Source of the DNA: Dipetalonema caudispina
Taxonomy: Eukaryota > Nematoda > Chromadorea > Rhabditida > Onchocercidae
Assembly: GCA_013365325.1 (NCBI GenBank)
Contig: JABVXV010000048.1
Location: 1-64,000, forward strand
Reading direction: 5' to 3'
DNA: 64,000 nt
Shown here: positions 24,901 through 38,902 of the stretch, in pieces
Layout: each line of letters begins with the position of its first letter
Position numbering within the stretch: the stretch's first letter is position 1
Program-made: the position numbers and the translations under genes
Notes under the pieces: generated by a model
Databases searched by the model: none
Told to the model about the DNA's origin: nothing
Seen by the model: the letters and a program-made list of their open reading frames with translations, nothing else

Positions 24901-26253
24901 GAAATATATAATCACTAAAAATGGGTATTGTAAAAGATTTAAAATTAAGTTTAATGAGAACTTCATAAAAATCTATAAGTAAATTCATCCTAGTGCATCA
25001 AAATTCATACAAATTTGAATTGCTAAAATAGCGTCGTTTGTCGCTGATATCGAAATATTAGAAATAATTAGAAATGATAGATCAAAATTAACAATTGAAT
25101 CAATAAATAATTCATTAATTTGATGGAAAAATCTTGGACAGTTATATTGGTGAGAAGCTGCTTGAATCATTCGGATTTCGGACTGCAACATATACATATA
25201 TTTATGATTCAAAGATTAAGGACATTTAAAATCGAATAATTATATGAAAATATTCATGTATCACTTATGGATTCATTCATTATTGTCACAAATGATGTTT
25301 TTCCATCTGTTCGGTTGGCGGCAATAACAAGAAACTTCCACATAATTAACTAACAAGCATGAACTATGCTGAATTATATTTCCAGTTAGTTTAATGATAA
25401 TTAGCAATTATCAAGAATGTGAACCATATCCAGAACTAAATAACCAACATTTGCATAGAAGAATGAAAAATTGAAGAAAATCGAAACTAACAATAATAGA
25501 AGAAGTATACAATTAGACTTAGAAAAGTTCGGATATTATTTTAATCTTAATTTATCATCTACAATAGTTTACTCTCAGACATCTATTATCTTAATTAATT
25601 GATTCAGTGCAAAAATCCGAATAATGTGTATTGTTTACGGAATTTTGCAGCAGTTTCCGGTGTCAGAATAACTTTTCGGAAGTTTTCGATCTACAAAGCA
25701 GCTTCCATGTTTACTCACACTACTTTTAAAACATAAATTTAAAAAATGTTGGTAAAATCATTCGGACTCAAAAACTCTATAGGAACAAATATTGTCGGAA
25801 AAAGATTTCGAATGGCATTTCAGTGAACTACACAGAACGGGTAAAAATAATTAAATAGGAATTTTGAATGCATCATCTGTACTTCTTTCAGATTTGCATT
25901 AAAATAACAGCAAAATTAAATTCAATATTGCACATTTAATTTAATTTAATTACAGCCAATCCAACTGACTTTCCACAAATTTAATTAGCAACTTTAATTT
26001 AATGAGTGCAACAACTAACGTTGATGAAACTTTCAAAATGTTTACGTGGTGCATTTTCAGCAAAAGATTCGTCCTTCATCGATAATGCTAATTTGATTTA
26101 AATAAATTTAATCAAGTTAAGTTAAAATTTTTTAATTAAAATTTGGTTTAATTCACAACAATTTACATTTAATTTAATTGACAGTTTATAGCCTTTCCTA
26201 TTTCCATAAAAAATTTGCTCACATTTTACTAATCTATATCCCATCTTCCAACA

Positions 26254-26432
26254 AACTATAACTCTTATTACGGTAATGTATATCTCATATCGGAAAATCG
26301 AAAACCGGAAAGCCTCCTATCCTTATTTCTAAGAACTACCCGCTTGTCGAACTATAACTCTTATTACGGTAATGTATATCTCATATCGGAAAATCGAAAA
26401 CCGGAAAGCCTCCTATTCTTATTCTTAAGAAT
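26254..26432 (+). repeat. Tandem duplication, 96-bp period, two copies
   Basis: AACTATAACTCTTATTACGG begins both copies, at 26254 and 26350. About 80 bases are almost identical, then the copies diverge (ATCCTTATTTC against ATTCTTATTCT). A plus-strand open frame at 26344-26712 crosses the second copy and looks non-coding. The near-identity suggests a recent event or an assembly artefact. Confidence 0.85.
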
Positions 26433-27065
26433 TAACTACCCTCTGATGCATGCTATTTCGTTAAGTGTCTTCTTCTTCTATCCCTCTTCTCAATTCATAA
26501 TCTCTTCCAGGCATACATTTATCCTTTCTTGCGCCAATTTTTTCCGCTCGCATTTGTACCTGAAAAAGTGTCCACGTGTATTTTTCCACGTTTTATTTTC
26601 TTGCCATTTTACAGTTTCATATAGACTGAGATATCTCAGTCTATTGATATGTTTCTTTCATTTACACTTGTTACAAAACGTCATATCATACAATGGTCAA
26701 TGTATCTGTTGAAATATTTCTATTTTTCAAAATTTTCAATTGTTTGATATATATGATATTTTCTTTATAACATCTTTATGGAACATAAAATTAATTGGTT
26801 GACGTAATCCTTACCGGAAATATCTGCTATATACTGGTTTATTCATGATTATGATAAGTTAATTTAATCAGGAATCGATTTTGCTTATCGTTTAATCGAA
26901 ACTAGAAACGTTTTATGCATATCGGTCCGTCTGGAAATGTGATTTCTCTGGTCGCGAATTGATTTCATATGTCAAAGTAAAAATGATTTCAGCGCATTTT
27001 TTCTTCGACATGTTTATATCCATCAATTAATTGAAGAATTCAGTGAACTGAAAATTTTCCCGAAA

Positions 27066-30000
27066 ATGCAAGTTGGGAATTTGGATACATTATGCGATGG
27101 TCATATGAGACGAAGTTACAGTCTACCGCAGCTTCATGCTACTGTATCTGTTAAAGAACATAGGTAATTTTACTTCCCCACTTTCTTCCAGTTTTTTTTT
27201 TTTTTTTGTTACTAACACTCTTCCGGAGCAATCGAAAACCTGATGAATGGATGAAGTGAAATGCCGGGAATTCTAGTACTAACCGTTCATTTCGTACCGT
27301 TATCTTTTTTGCATTCAATGGAAGCACTGCTTAACGTCCGGGACGACTTAAGCAGCATCCGTCAGTGTGATCGTGATACACAGCTATTACGTAACTGCTT
27401 GTATGTAACATGATTACACGTCTTCAAAGAGTCAGGTGCACCAAATATAAGTTTTGTTTCTGTATTCGTCGCATTTTTTTTTCCGACAACTGAGTATCAC
27501 AGGTTGTTTGGTTTATTGGAAACTTCCCACTTCATTGTTTTCGCAGCCGCAGTATGCTTGATGAATTGATTTAAGAAGCTGTATTGAAACTGATAACGTG
27601 TCGTAGGTTTATAACAGCTGAGAATGTACTATAAAATTTATGTCATTTCAACAAAGCTTACTTCTTTGTCATTGGTGGATGGACTTACTGAAATGGTACC
27701 AAAAAGCTTGCTGGAAATATGTTTGTTGAAATGTTTGCTATCCACTGGATGTCATCATTTGTTGCAAAGCAAACTTAGTTGGTTTTAGTGAAATTTATCT
27801 CATTTCTAATATTCTAGTTAAATAGATTCATGAGTTCTATAGTTTTGTAGTCTTATCAATTCAGTCCTGAAAAACCTTTTAGTTTCATTTTCCAGGCCTG
27901 AAGTAAACTGCCAAAACCAGTCAAGACATGGACGGCAAACAAATACAAAACAAGGATACGGTGGACGCTACAGTTTGAATAAGACAAAATTTGGTGAATG
28001 ATTTGTTTCAGTAGTGTAATTTATGTCTTGCAAATTTAAGTAATGTTAAATTTTATCCTTGTTTTTGGTTCGCTTTTTAATCAAGATTTTATTCTTTCTA
28101 GGTGGAAAGTTTCACAGTGACAGTATGCAAGACCGTGTAAGGATGCGAAATCCATCAGTTCGTGGACAAGGGGAACGATTCCCACGCCATGAAAACTATA
28201 CTGTGGTGAGCGTTCAATTTCGATCGTATATATTTATTGGCCCGGAATAATCTGTTTTACTTCATTACTTTTTATTCTTCTTTTAGCGAATAGAAGTTAC
28301 AAAATAAGACATCCCTAGTATTCCTCCTGCATAGACTTCATGGGAAACGGTACCGGTCATCAACCTATTCCCTTTACTGCCATCGTCTAGTTGAGTTGTT
28401 TACCCTGATCATCATGCGCTATTCTTGTCTTTATAGCTCAAATAAGATTTGAAAAATATTTTTTAGTATAATGCGATGTGTCTTGCTCTATGATCATTGC
28501 AGTACAATGAAGAAATTAGGAACCAGATTTAGGGAGGAAACTACGTCACATCCATAGCCATTCGTAAATTGGTAAATGGATATTAAAATATCATGATTGA
28601 GAAAAATGAGGTTTTTTCATACACTTTTACTGAAAGATCCAAAGGTTAGCGCTGATTTTACTGACTAAGACTAATAACTAAGTTATACATAAATATTGGG
28701 AATAAAGCAATAAATGAGACTTACATGAAATTGGTTTATGTTCGACGTATAAAGATTTTTAAAAAAATGTGAAAGACTTTAAAAATATTACGCTAATTGA
28801 CAACCATACTGATACCGCTTTATTTAAAAGATAATATAGTACTTTTTCATAAATCTTAATCGCTGTTCTGGAAGAAGTTCGATTGTTTTGTAGTATGATG
28901 AAGTTTATCGATGCTTAGTACCGGAACCAAATCAACCGTTGGCTGACACTGTGGTGCAACCATCAACACCCATATCAACCGCTATGATGCGTTGTGAATT
29001 AGGTAGATCAGCTAATGACCGAGATCAGTATCACTGCAGTTTATATCGCTTGCTTCGTGTCAGTGTTATGGCTAAGTTAAATCGATTGTGTGAGAAGACA
29101 ACACTTGGAAGTGTGAGAAAATCATCGCAGCAAGTGCTTTTTTATTTACATTTATATTTTCTATATACTTAGATAACTGATCAGTTACCGAGTGACAGGC
29201 ACTTTGTAGCAACATACATTTCTTTTAATGCGTAGTTAGGAAATTTTTGGATTTTTAAATATCGATTAAAGTCATAGTCGTTAACAGAAGCTGTTAAATA
29301 CGATTTATATGTAATTAAATTGATTTGACATATTATTATAAAGTTTCCCAAGATCTCGAAAGGCAGGAAAATTAATTCATGGCTATATAAATCTTTGTTT
29401 TTAAGGTACTTCTCATCAATCGCAGAAACGAACGTTTCAAATGGAGTGATGTATTATGGTTACAGCTGCAAGTGGTAGTTGCTGGCAGGTTAAGATTTAT
29501 TCGTTTTGGCAAGTAACGAAATTTCTTTAGTTAGTTAGTTTTTTTTTTTTTTTTTTTGGATCTCATTTATTTCACTTTTAGGCAGATGAAATCACCAAGT
29601 GATCAGATTAAATCAACTCGTGAACATGATGAATATCTGATAGCTGAACGTGAAAAACAAAAAGTGGTCTTGGAAGAGATTCGAAATTTTCGTTTAACCG
29701 ATAAAAATGAGATAGCATTTCCATCATCCATATCACCGTCTACAGAAATCTCAAAGCAGAGATCACTGAAGGCGGAACTGAAAGCAGTTAAGGATATGTT
29801 GGAACGTTATGAAAATTTCGTGACACTGTATCCTAATATGAATAGCATGGAGCGATCAACAAGTATGGATGAATTGGTCAAAACTCGAATTCAGATTCTT
29901 TATGCTTGGTATAATATCACGATTGATTTGTATGCCAGGATAAGAGAGGTATGTTTTCAAGTGATCAGTGATTATAAAAACCATTCGGTGTGGCTGATTT

Positions 30001-33000
30001 TCCTACCCTAAATTAATTGCATATTGGACAGAAAAGCCTTGATGTTAGCCCTGTCATTAGTTTGTGAAATTTGATAATAATATTGAGGATGATTCTTTCT
30101 TACTAAGTTTATAGTGGCAAGTGTAATTTAGGTTGGTGTGATTTTGGGCATGTACAAAGATCGCAATTCCATTCGGCGTGTTTCACTTTCCCTGAGTGTT
30201 GCATCAAAAGGTGGCGTTGCTGATGATCACTCAATTGCAGCACTTTCGTGGCCATCATTAGATAGTCCCATGGATACAAAAGAATTTCCCGCATCATCGC
30301 AAAATGTCTGTTTTTTTCTATGAAATGCAAATCATTTTATCATTTTTATTAAATATCGAAAGACTTGATACGTTTTTAATAAATAAAGCTTCAACACGAT
30401 TGTTTATTAGTAGATATAAATCACTACATGCCATCCTGTTGAAAGAATGCTTTTTTACTTGAGTTGTTAAAAATTAACTGCAAATTTAAATTTTTGGACA
30501 TTTGGAAAGTCGTATTTTTACCTAACACAGGATTTGTGTATCTTTAATTCTAACGTCGTTTAAGTTAAACGAACCAAGTCATGCTTCAAGTCTACAAAAT
30601 GTATTGTTAACCCCTCAGTCAAATGTGACCACGTCACCAGAATTACCTGCTTTGCTGGAGCAACCACACAACATATATACCGCTTTTGTTTGTAAGTCGG
30701 AACAAATTTCTACACCTGAAATTAAATTTTCAATTTCCAAATAAGATTTGCTAAAAAATGAATAAAATAATATATTTCTTTTTATTGGTAATTATCTAAT
30801 TTTTATAGATTTTCAGCGCGTAGTTTACGACGTAAAGGTATGCGGAAAGTATTGCAACGTTTGGACAGCGTTTGTTTTACAACTATAAGAAAAGCCATTG
30901 TAATGTTGGAAAAATCACCGATAACCTATGCAGAAGTCGTGGAAAGTGGGAACAGGCAACGGTCGGTGGATTATATTATGGTATACTCATTTATTTTTCT
31001 AGATTTTCCTGCTTTATACTTTTTGTTTTCCTATATTTTCTTTCTAAACTAGACTGTTTCAGTTTTGATGGTTTTGCAGGCGTCAACTTCTCAGTGTTAC
31101 GTCAATGACTGCTTGAAATTTGAAGATGTAAGTTTTTACATAATCAGTGATTGGAAAACGATGGACTTTTATTGCATATCATAGCAAGTATTAGTTAAGC
31201 ACTTTTTCTTCATCCCTCTTCAGTCCTTTTAAATATAAAAACTTTCCAGAATTTGTGACTCTGGGGACCTTGAAACAGAATTCACGCAGAGTTTGAAAAC
31301 ACTGCTTTGTCGTTAGATTGATATGTACTTCAGCATCTTATGACATAACTTTATCAGGGATCAAAATAATTACATATATTTAAATTTGCTTCCAATCCAT
31401 AATTAGTTATCAGAATCAGATGCACTACAACTGTTTTTTCAAAATCCATTAATTATTTTCAGCTTTCGCAGAAGCAGAAACGAGATTTACCACAGAGTTT
31501 GACAAATCATCAAGAATTTTTGGCAATGAAATTGCCATCATTCCAGAATTTATTTCTGTTTTTAGTGCGAGTACCGCTTGATCTCGTTCACGAGTGGTTA
31601 AAAATGCGTAGGTCTGCACAGCTCCCATCTGACTTGTTAACCTTACAAACGGTACATTTCTATTTAAATACGAAATTAAAATTATTTGTCCTAGAAAATT
31701 AGGATTTGAACATCCGCACAGCAAATCTAACAAGCTCATTACTATTTGTAATATCTTGAATGGAGATTAGATTTATGGCAACGTGAAGCTATTTGCTCTA
31801 AAGTTTATTGTCTAAACCTCATATTTAGCCTATTATGGACCGCTTAGATGCTCTTTTCGAAGATTTAAATAACAAGAGTTCGCTTTTTCAATTTTTTAAT
31901 TAAGGATCAACTTTGATTACTTGTAATAAGCTTGTTAATTAATTTGGATTGATTTCGAAGTCACTGAATTTTAGTATTAACAAAAATATTATAAGTCGAT
32001 CTTTTTTCCCGGACAAATCTTCATTCAGAATCACTAAATACCCGTTTTGTCAGTAACGCTTATTTGAACTTTGGTACCAACTAGAACTTCTAGGGGAGAA
32101 TAATTTTTAGGTCATGGAAGATTGCCACGATTGTATTGAGGCTGCAATTGCTGTGAAACACCGATTTGTGTCATTGGTACAGTTAGCTGGTGTCGACAAC
32201 AAAGTGCTGCTCGGTTGTCTTGTACCGTTTGAAGATGAATTGGCCGAGGTTTTTAAGGTATATGTCCTCAAATTAAAAAATAAAAGTATTTGAATTTGTT
32301 AATCCATTGGATGTCATTTTAACATTTTCCAGATGTCAGAATGAATTTTTAGAGTTATTTGACATGCATTCGTGATTGGGTACACGGAGAAGTCAGTACT
32401 GAAAGGATGGGCGCTGAATGGACTGAACGAGTTATTCAAAATATGACTTCACAATGGGCGGTAGCAAGACGTTTTGCCGTAAATGTAATCTGTGGTGGAA
32501 GTGAAACAGTGCATCGATTTTGGTTTGTAAATTTTCCGTTCTTTCTTTTCTAAAAGATTTTCCTTCTTGTCATTGAGCTTCTCTCCCTAGCAAATTCTAA
32601 CTTGGACTTTTTTGCTTTGGTTGATAGTTACATCGACTGGTAGTGGCATGGCAGGTTCTGTGTTCAACAGCTTTTAGCAAGCTCAAAAGATAGCATTGAG
32701 TTTTTCCATTTGGCGAATAAGTAATCAGAACTATTAAGCCGTTCGTGTCATGACATTATTTAATTTCTTTGAAAATACCAACATTTGACGATGTTTGTTT
32801 CGTGATCAATCTCGGCAGCTACCATAAATTCAAATTATTGAGTTTTTCTGTTCAGTGTTTGACTATAGCTTTCCTTTTCTTAAAATAATTTTTCATAAAA
32901 TTTTTATAGTATGATTGCGGCTGATTTGATGCGCAAAATGGTCAATGACTATTTACCAGAAAAAGAAGATCTGATGGAGGAATGCAGAAGTACTTTCGAA

Positions 33001-36000
33001 AATGCGTCTGCTGATGGTCTTCAAGAATATGATGATTTATCTCTGCGACGGTGAGAACTGCTGTTCTTGAATAATTAATTATTTTTGCAGTTTGTTCCAG
33101 TAATCTTCAATAAATTGAGCACACTGCATAGTTCGAGACAATTCGAGCCTCTCATAGTAAAATGGTGGGTTTTAAGCTATACTGAGCAATCATTTTAGTC
33201 AATTAAGAAGGAGAATGAATAACTGTGATGTGAGTTTAGCTTAATGTTTTTTGCCATTATAATATAGTGAAAATCATCAGTATAATGGCCACATCGTATT
33301 GGTAAAGTATGATTATCCAGACTTTTGTCTTAGAAATGGTGTTGCAAAAGATGCATGATGTAAAAATGTTTGAATAAGCAAGAATACAATAGGTTAATCT
33401 TGAATAAAAACGTTTCTTCAGGCATGCATCACAAATATTCATTACGTGTAGACATTTTAAATCATTGATTTGTCAAATGAAGGATCGTTCCTTACGGTCG
33501 TTTACATTTGCTCGAATGCTTCTGAGGGATATTGAAATATGTGCCCTCTATAAACTGAAATCTGCTGACATGCATAGTTATCTGTCCCAGCTACTTATTT
33601 CACATCATTCACAAGTCAGTCACCTTGCATTATCTATTTCTAACTTAGCAGTTTATCCCGCAGGTCTATTAAACGAAATGATGTAACTCCCAGTATCCTG
33701 AATATCTTTCGCTGCAACATACTTTCAAGGTATTAGGTAGTTATTTGGCTTATAGTTCGAGTAAGATACTGGGAACAAAGTAGCTTGTGTAGAAAGCTGA
33801 GGTTCTTTCAAGTAAAGACATATCTTTGGGTTCTTTTTTCTTTATTTTAAGCTCTGAATATTTCACTTTAAGTAATTTCCAATCGATTATATCAAACATT
33901 TTAATTTAGGTCGTTATTTCCAATGATCTAACAAATGTAAGCAGTAACTACGTGATATTTTGTGATCAAAATGCATCGGAAAATATTGATTTCCTTCGAA
34001 TACTACTCAACATTACATGTTCTCGTTATCGTGCCGAATTGCCAAAAAATGTTGTGGACTGGTAAGTCCAGGTCATTCATGCTGCTTTTCAAATGTTTAT
34101 CCCATAGATTTTCCATAGATTGTTATTCTTCGAAGTTTGCATTTTATGTACATTGTACGTTTCAGCAACGGTTATTTACTGATTATTTCACTTCGAACAT
34201 GTTTTGCTGATTTTTCCCAGGAAATGTGGAGTGGAACATGTTTGACGGTTGATCTTGATGCGGATACTGAACTTTCTTTACGTTATTTGCAGGTTAGAAT
34301 TAGTTTTGCAGAGTTTTACAGTTGGTTTTACAAAGCTGAGAAATAATCTACCTCATATAATACAATAATTTGCTTAGATCCTTGGAATCTCTTAAATTTC
34401 GGTATGTCTACCAACCAATATTGAACATTATGTTTTTCTCCGGTGGTGTGTTCCGCGAACCTTGGTAAGTAACACTCTCGACGTCTCTTAGTTACCATCA
34501 CTTCAATATTACTTAATTGCCAAGTAGCATGAATCTGTAGGTAAAGTCCGAACAGTGCGACTATTATGCCAATTTACAATTTATCTTCCCTTTTCCGGCA
34601 ATTGCTTATTCTTGTTTAAAAATTTTCAAAACTGCGAGACTCAAAAAAATCTATTCTAGTTATCGAATGATGCATGCTTGGTAGCAGTCAATGCTCCCTC
34701 ATTACTGAAAATGAGAGAATTATTTACTCGAAATATGACAGCAGGATATGATTTCATGTTTGATACATTGGAAGAGCAAGCATCCTGTCATGATATCGTT
34801 ATTGAGAGTGCAAAACAACTCAGAGTTAGTTTGAATTTTGGTGTCAGCCTACAAAGTACTAATAAATTTTCAATCATGCAAAACTTCCATACGAGATGTC
34901 TGGAAGCTTTCAGGAACTCGCATATCGAACATGCCAAATGTTATTTGACGAATTTGCTGGTAAAATGGTCAGGGATATATTGGATGGGCAAGAATTAAAC
35001 TCTCTTGATGTTAATGAGTTGGAATCCGTTCGAGCTACGCTCATACAAGCATATAATCTTGCATTCGAGGTTAGAAATTTTTTTCATCATCCCAAAATTC
35101 TTTTGTCTTATCTTTGTGCGATGCAGCGTATGACTTTTTCTTTTTCAGTATCATCGAGAATTTTACCGAATATTACCGAAACAGGGTCGTCACTCTTTTG
35201 CCTGGCAAACGGTTTGCTGGGCAAAGGATTGGTTGCATTTCGCATTAGAATTTGTTAATCCAGGTGACGGAACTGTTCCGCTGTGGGCAATACAATCATT
35301 TCAGTTTTTAATTTTAGCAGCATGTCCGGAACTTACCGTCGCACTAACAGGAGAAGAATTTCAGGTTAGGCTTTCTCATTCCTGATAATTTTTCCCCTAT
35401 TGATTTATCTAACTTATTTGAGAAAATAGAGAATTACAGTGCCGAATAACTACGAGGGCATATTTTTTTTAAATTCGTTAACCTGCACTGTGGTGAAATT
35501 TTTGAATAACAATATAAAGTGAATATTCGAAATAAGAAAGTATTCCGAATTTGCTTTGCGATTTCGATAAATGAACAGCAAGAACATAAGTAATAAGATT
35601 AACGATATAGATGTTTGAATAAATTATTAGGAATATTCACTAAAGTTGACATTAACAAAGCATATAGATTTGTGAATCCCCGTATATTCTCACTCCTTAC
35701 TCGTTTTTTTTCAGACTTTGGTAAAAATTGTAGATGCATGCGTTGCGCACGTTGTTGGTAGCAGTATTCCAGGTACTATTTTTCGTCTGGACCCGACATC
35801 GGTAATGGAACTGTGGGTGGATCATAGTTGTAAACTTCATGTCATAGTGATAAAATTTACATTCATTAAAGGCATTTAAATTTGTCGTTTTCTAGATTCC
35901 GTGCTGGAGAATGGAACTTTTTTCGATTGTGAAGTGGATGCGAGCTCTCATAGTTATACGGAATCTAAGCCATATTCTATGACAGATGCTGCAGCCCGTT

Positions 36001-38000
36001 CCCAAAGAATTCATGAGCTGTTACATAACATCGATGTAAAGCGTAACAAACATTTGGAGGTATTTTATATTGCTATGGTTTTTTTCAAATACACTGATTA
36101 TTTGCTAGAGAATTTTCAATGAAAGTTATTTGCTTTAAATGAAATTTGAATTTTGAAGGCGGACAATAAGATTGGTCGAGTGACAGAAGGTGGTAGAAGA
36201 GCGCTGACATTATCAACATATTTTAATCCGAAAAAGCGAGCACCATTTGAATGGCAACGATTAGAAAAAAAGATTGGTAAGAATAATTTCATGAAATCTC
36301 AGACAGAATTTTTATGTGCTCATCCCATTGCATTTTGGAAGTAACATTGAGTTCACACTGTCAAAGCTCGCACATTAACATGTGTGAAACTTTTTCCCCG
36401 CGCATTACCATTAAAAGAAAGCCTTCTGGTTTTCTTTGATAATTTTTGATAGACTTATGAAGAATTTACGTACAAAACTAAATATCAATAATCCTGCCAC
36501 ATGTATTTCACGTAATTTACATTTCCTAGGGTCTGGAAAGTTTGGTACGGTATATGTGGTAATGAATTTAACTAAAAACTGTTTAATGGCAATGAAACAA
36601 ATTCGTATTGAACGAAATGACAGGGCGCTGTTAGCTTTGGTCGATGAAGTAGAAAATTTAAGCTTATTGGATCATCCGAATTTGGTCAAATATTATGCAG
36701 TGGAAGTTCATCGCGTATGTCTCGAATTGTTATGGTTTTCTCCCAGTTTCTTGATTAAGACGGTTTTCGAAATTTAACTTTTCAATGCTTGCAGGAAGAA
36801 TTGTTAATTTTTATGGAATACTGCCCTGAAGGGACACTTGAAGAAGTATGTCGCGAAGGTTTACTGGATATGCAATGTGTTCGGCGATATACACATTTCT
36901 TGTTAAGAGGAGTCGAATATATTCACATGAAAATGATCATTCATCGAGATATAAAACGTAAATATTTCTGTTAGGATCTTAGTTTCTGTTGTTAGAAATG
37001 GGACCTTGAATTATATAGGATGTGTTGTGTAAAAACTTGAGTTTCTTTATATTTTCCAGCTGCAAATATATTCCTCGGAAAGAGAGATGTTTTAAAACTT
37101 GGCGATTTTGGAAGTTCAGTAAGACTTAAGGATGGTACAACTGCTTGCGGTGAAGTAGCTGAATGGGTAGGCACCCCTGCTTATATGGCACCGGAAGTTC
37201 AGACACTTGGTGGACGTACAGAAATAAACGGTAAAGAGGAGCTTGTTGGATATGGTAGAGCAGCCGATATTTGGAGCGTTGGATGTGTTGTTCTGCAAAT
37301 GTGTACAGGCAAGGTTAGTTCTATCGTTAAAACTCACATTCTTCTGGTTGAAATGCCTGCCCGAATTCAATCTCTTTATTTTTACTTTCAGTTCACAATG
37401 TTTTAATTGGTAGCGATGGTGCTTGTATTGTTATGAAGCGCATTGTTTTTTCAAAATCCTCTAAAATGCCAAGTTTAATAAACTGACTTAGCAAATTACT
37501 TTATTCTAATTTAAAATGCATTAGTATTGTAATCTCTGAAATTGAAATAGGACAGAACAGTATTAGCTTGGCAATTTCAGCCTCCATGGCATGAATGCGA
37601 ACAAATACTACAAGTTGTTTTTCGTGTTGGTAGTGGCATGAGGCCAACAATACCGCAGAGTGTGCAAGCTGATTTAACATGTTATTCTTTTCTGGACCTG
37701 TGTTTCCAAGTTGAGCCAAGTAAACGAGCTACGGCTGAACAACTTCGCAAAGATCCATTTGCTGATATAAATGTCAGTATATTTTTTGCTTTCCTTTTCT
37801 AAATATATATATATATAGTCATTCTAGAATTTTCGAAAAAAAAGATTCAATTTTATGCTCACTTGCTTAAAAATCTAGTTTTCGACATCGGATTACATTT
37901 TATATTGTGCTTGAACATCTCTTTCTTTCAATTCTAATTTTCTTCTTTTTTGTGATTTTGCCGATTTTAGGTTTGTGAAAGTTGTGATTCGAGAAGCTGA
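27066..38000 (+). CDS. mtk-1: MAP kinase kinase kinase 4 (MTK1/MEKK4) orthologue
   Basis: Twenty-nine exons join in phase to about 1,439 residues. Starts/ends: 27066-27163, 27896-27993, 28102-28205, 28894-29133, 29406-29488, 29582-29948, 30132-30305, 30565-30691, 30817-30980, 31080-31127, 31463-31651, 32111-32257, 32353-32522, 32910-33050, 33452-33614, 33910-34061, 34232-34292, 34402-34464, 34660-34824, 34914-35069, 35149-35364, 35715-35772, 35896-36059, 36159-36276, 36530-36714, 36795-36957, 37060-37313, 37551-37772, 37971-38000. The long regulatory half has MEKK4-like segments (SLRRKGMRKVLQRLD, LVRVPLDLVHEWLKMR). The C-terminal kinase has GSGKFGTVY, catalytic Lys in MAMKQI, EYCPEGTLEEV, HRDIKPANIF, LGDFGSSV and GTPAYMAPE, and ends FADINVCESCDSRS. 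By family it phosphorylates MKK3/4/6-type kinases upstream of p38/JNK in stress signalling. The start is uncertain because the frame is open upstream. The 34402 exon lacks an AG acceptor. Confidence 0.93.
27327..27355 (+). repeat. Short GC-richer hairpin in the first mtk-1 intron
   Basis: CTGCTTAACGTC and GACGACTTAAGCAG can fold as a 12-bp stem with a 2-base bulge and a CGG loop. It lies in a patch (27310-27420) that is less AT-rich than its surroundings. Function unknown; it is shorter than a typical miRNA precursor stem. Confidence 0.4.
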
Positions 38001-38902
38001 TTACATCAATGATGCTGTGCAGGGTGCATATACTGTGGTGAATTTCCCAGACGTTGCCTTATAGAAATGAATCATGCTAATTTACCTTTTTTATGCCTTG
38101 CAGTCTGAGAATTACTATGTGCTATTTTATGTCATTTTGAAAATTTGCATAGTTTTTGAGAAAAATTGATCTGTGAATAACTTATTGAGTTGAAAATCCA
38201 TGAAATCTTCAAAACTATTCGACCTTATAGTACATTACATTTCCCGGTTATTGTACAATTACATACTTTGCCGTACCGCTGGCTAAACTGATGGTAATCC
38301 TGATCTCCTAATCTTGGGTATAAATTTGGATGGTATATTCTTGTGTCTGTTGTGCTAGGATAACACTGAAATATCTCAATCGATAAATGAATTTCCGATA
38401 AAATATTGACGTTTGTTGTTTTGAAAACAAGTATTATGAGTGGTGGCAATGAAATCTCAAATTCAATGCTTTCAAATCCGCACAAACTTTATTTAGTGAG
38501 AATGAGTAAGATGTATTTTTGAAGTTTATTATCGCTTCACTTAGAAAACTGAATTGGTTCAGAAGTTAAATGATAAAATCGAAAGTTCAAGAGAATTTGA
38601 AGTTTTGAAAGAAAGGAAAGTTTCTCGGTAATTTTGCGTTCATTTAGAAGATGGGCAGGTAGGATGAGACTAGTAACATGGTGAAGTCTAAAAGGCTTTG
38701 AAGTTTGGCCTAATTAGGTAAAGTGGTTACGGCATTTTGAACAAAGTGGGTAGGGATGAGTGATCAGGAAGTTTTTATATTGTTCCTTTACGGAGTAGTA
38801 TAGACAATTTGAGCCGTGAAGTTGATTTGACTTCGTTGAGTGATGTTTGTACTTAGAGCATGTATAGTATTTGTAGGCCCTGTTAAAGCATTACCGCTCA
38901 AG
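38001..38902. other. Gap between mtk-1 and coa-3
   Basis: About 900 bases with no exon seen and no canonical AATAAA on the plus strand. A TATTTGTAG acceptor at 38867-38875 precedes the coa-3 start region and could be a trans-splice site. Confidence 0.45.

Larger units (their letters stand above)
22272..27065. other. Intergenic/5' flank, no supported gene; contains a tandem duplication
   Basis: About 4.8 kb of AT-rich DNA between the divergent nlp-22-like gene and mtk-1. It includes a 25-base A run at 24876-24900 and a 96-bp tandem duplication at 26254. The open stretch before 27066 (from an acceptor near 26993) is in frame with the first mtk-1 exon, so part of the mtk-1 N-terminus may lie here. 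Confidence 0.4.

Noticed and set aside
26344..26712. 122-codon plus-strand open frame
   Set aside because: It starts inside a 96-bp tandem duplication and reads as Ser/Phe/Leu-rich translation of CT-rich DNA; no splice or homology support.
36436..36529. Upstream part of the frame before GSGKFGTVY in mtk-1
   Set aside because: The acceptor at 36529 joins KKI-G-SGKFG in phase. The upstream part has no similarity and would interrupt the Gly-rich loop.
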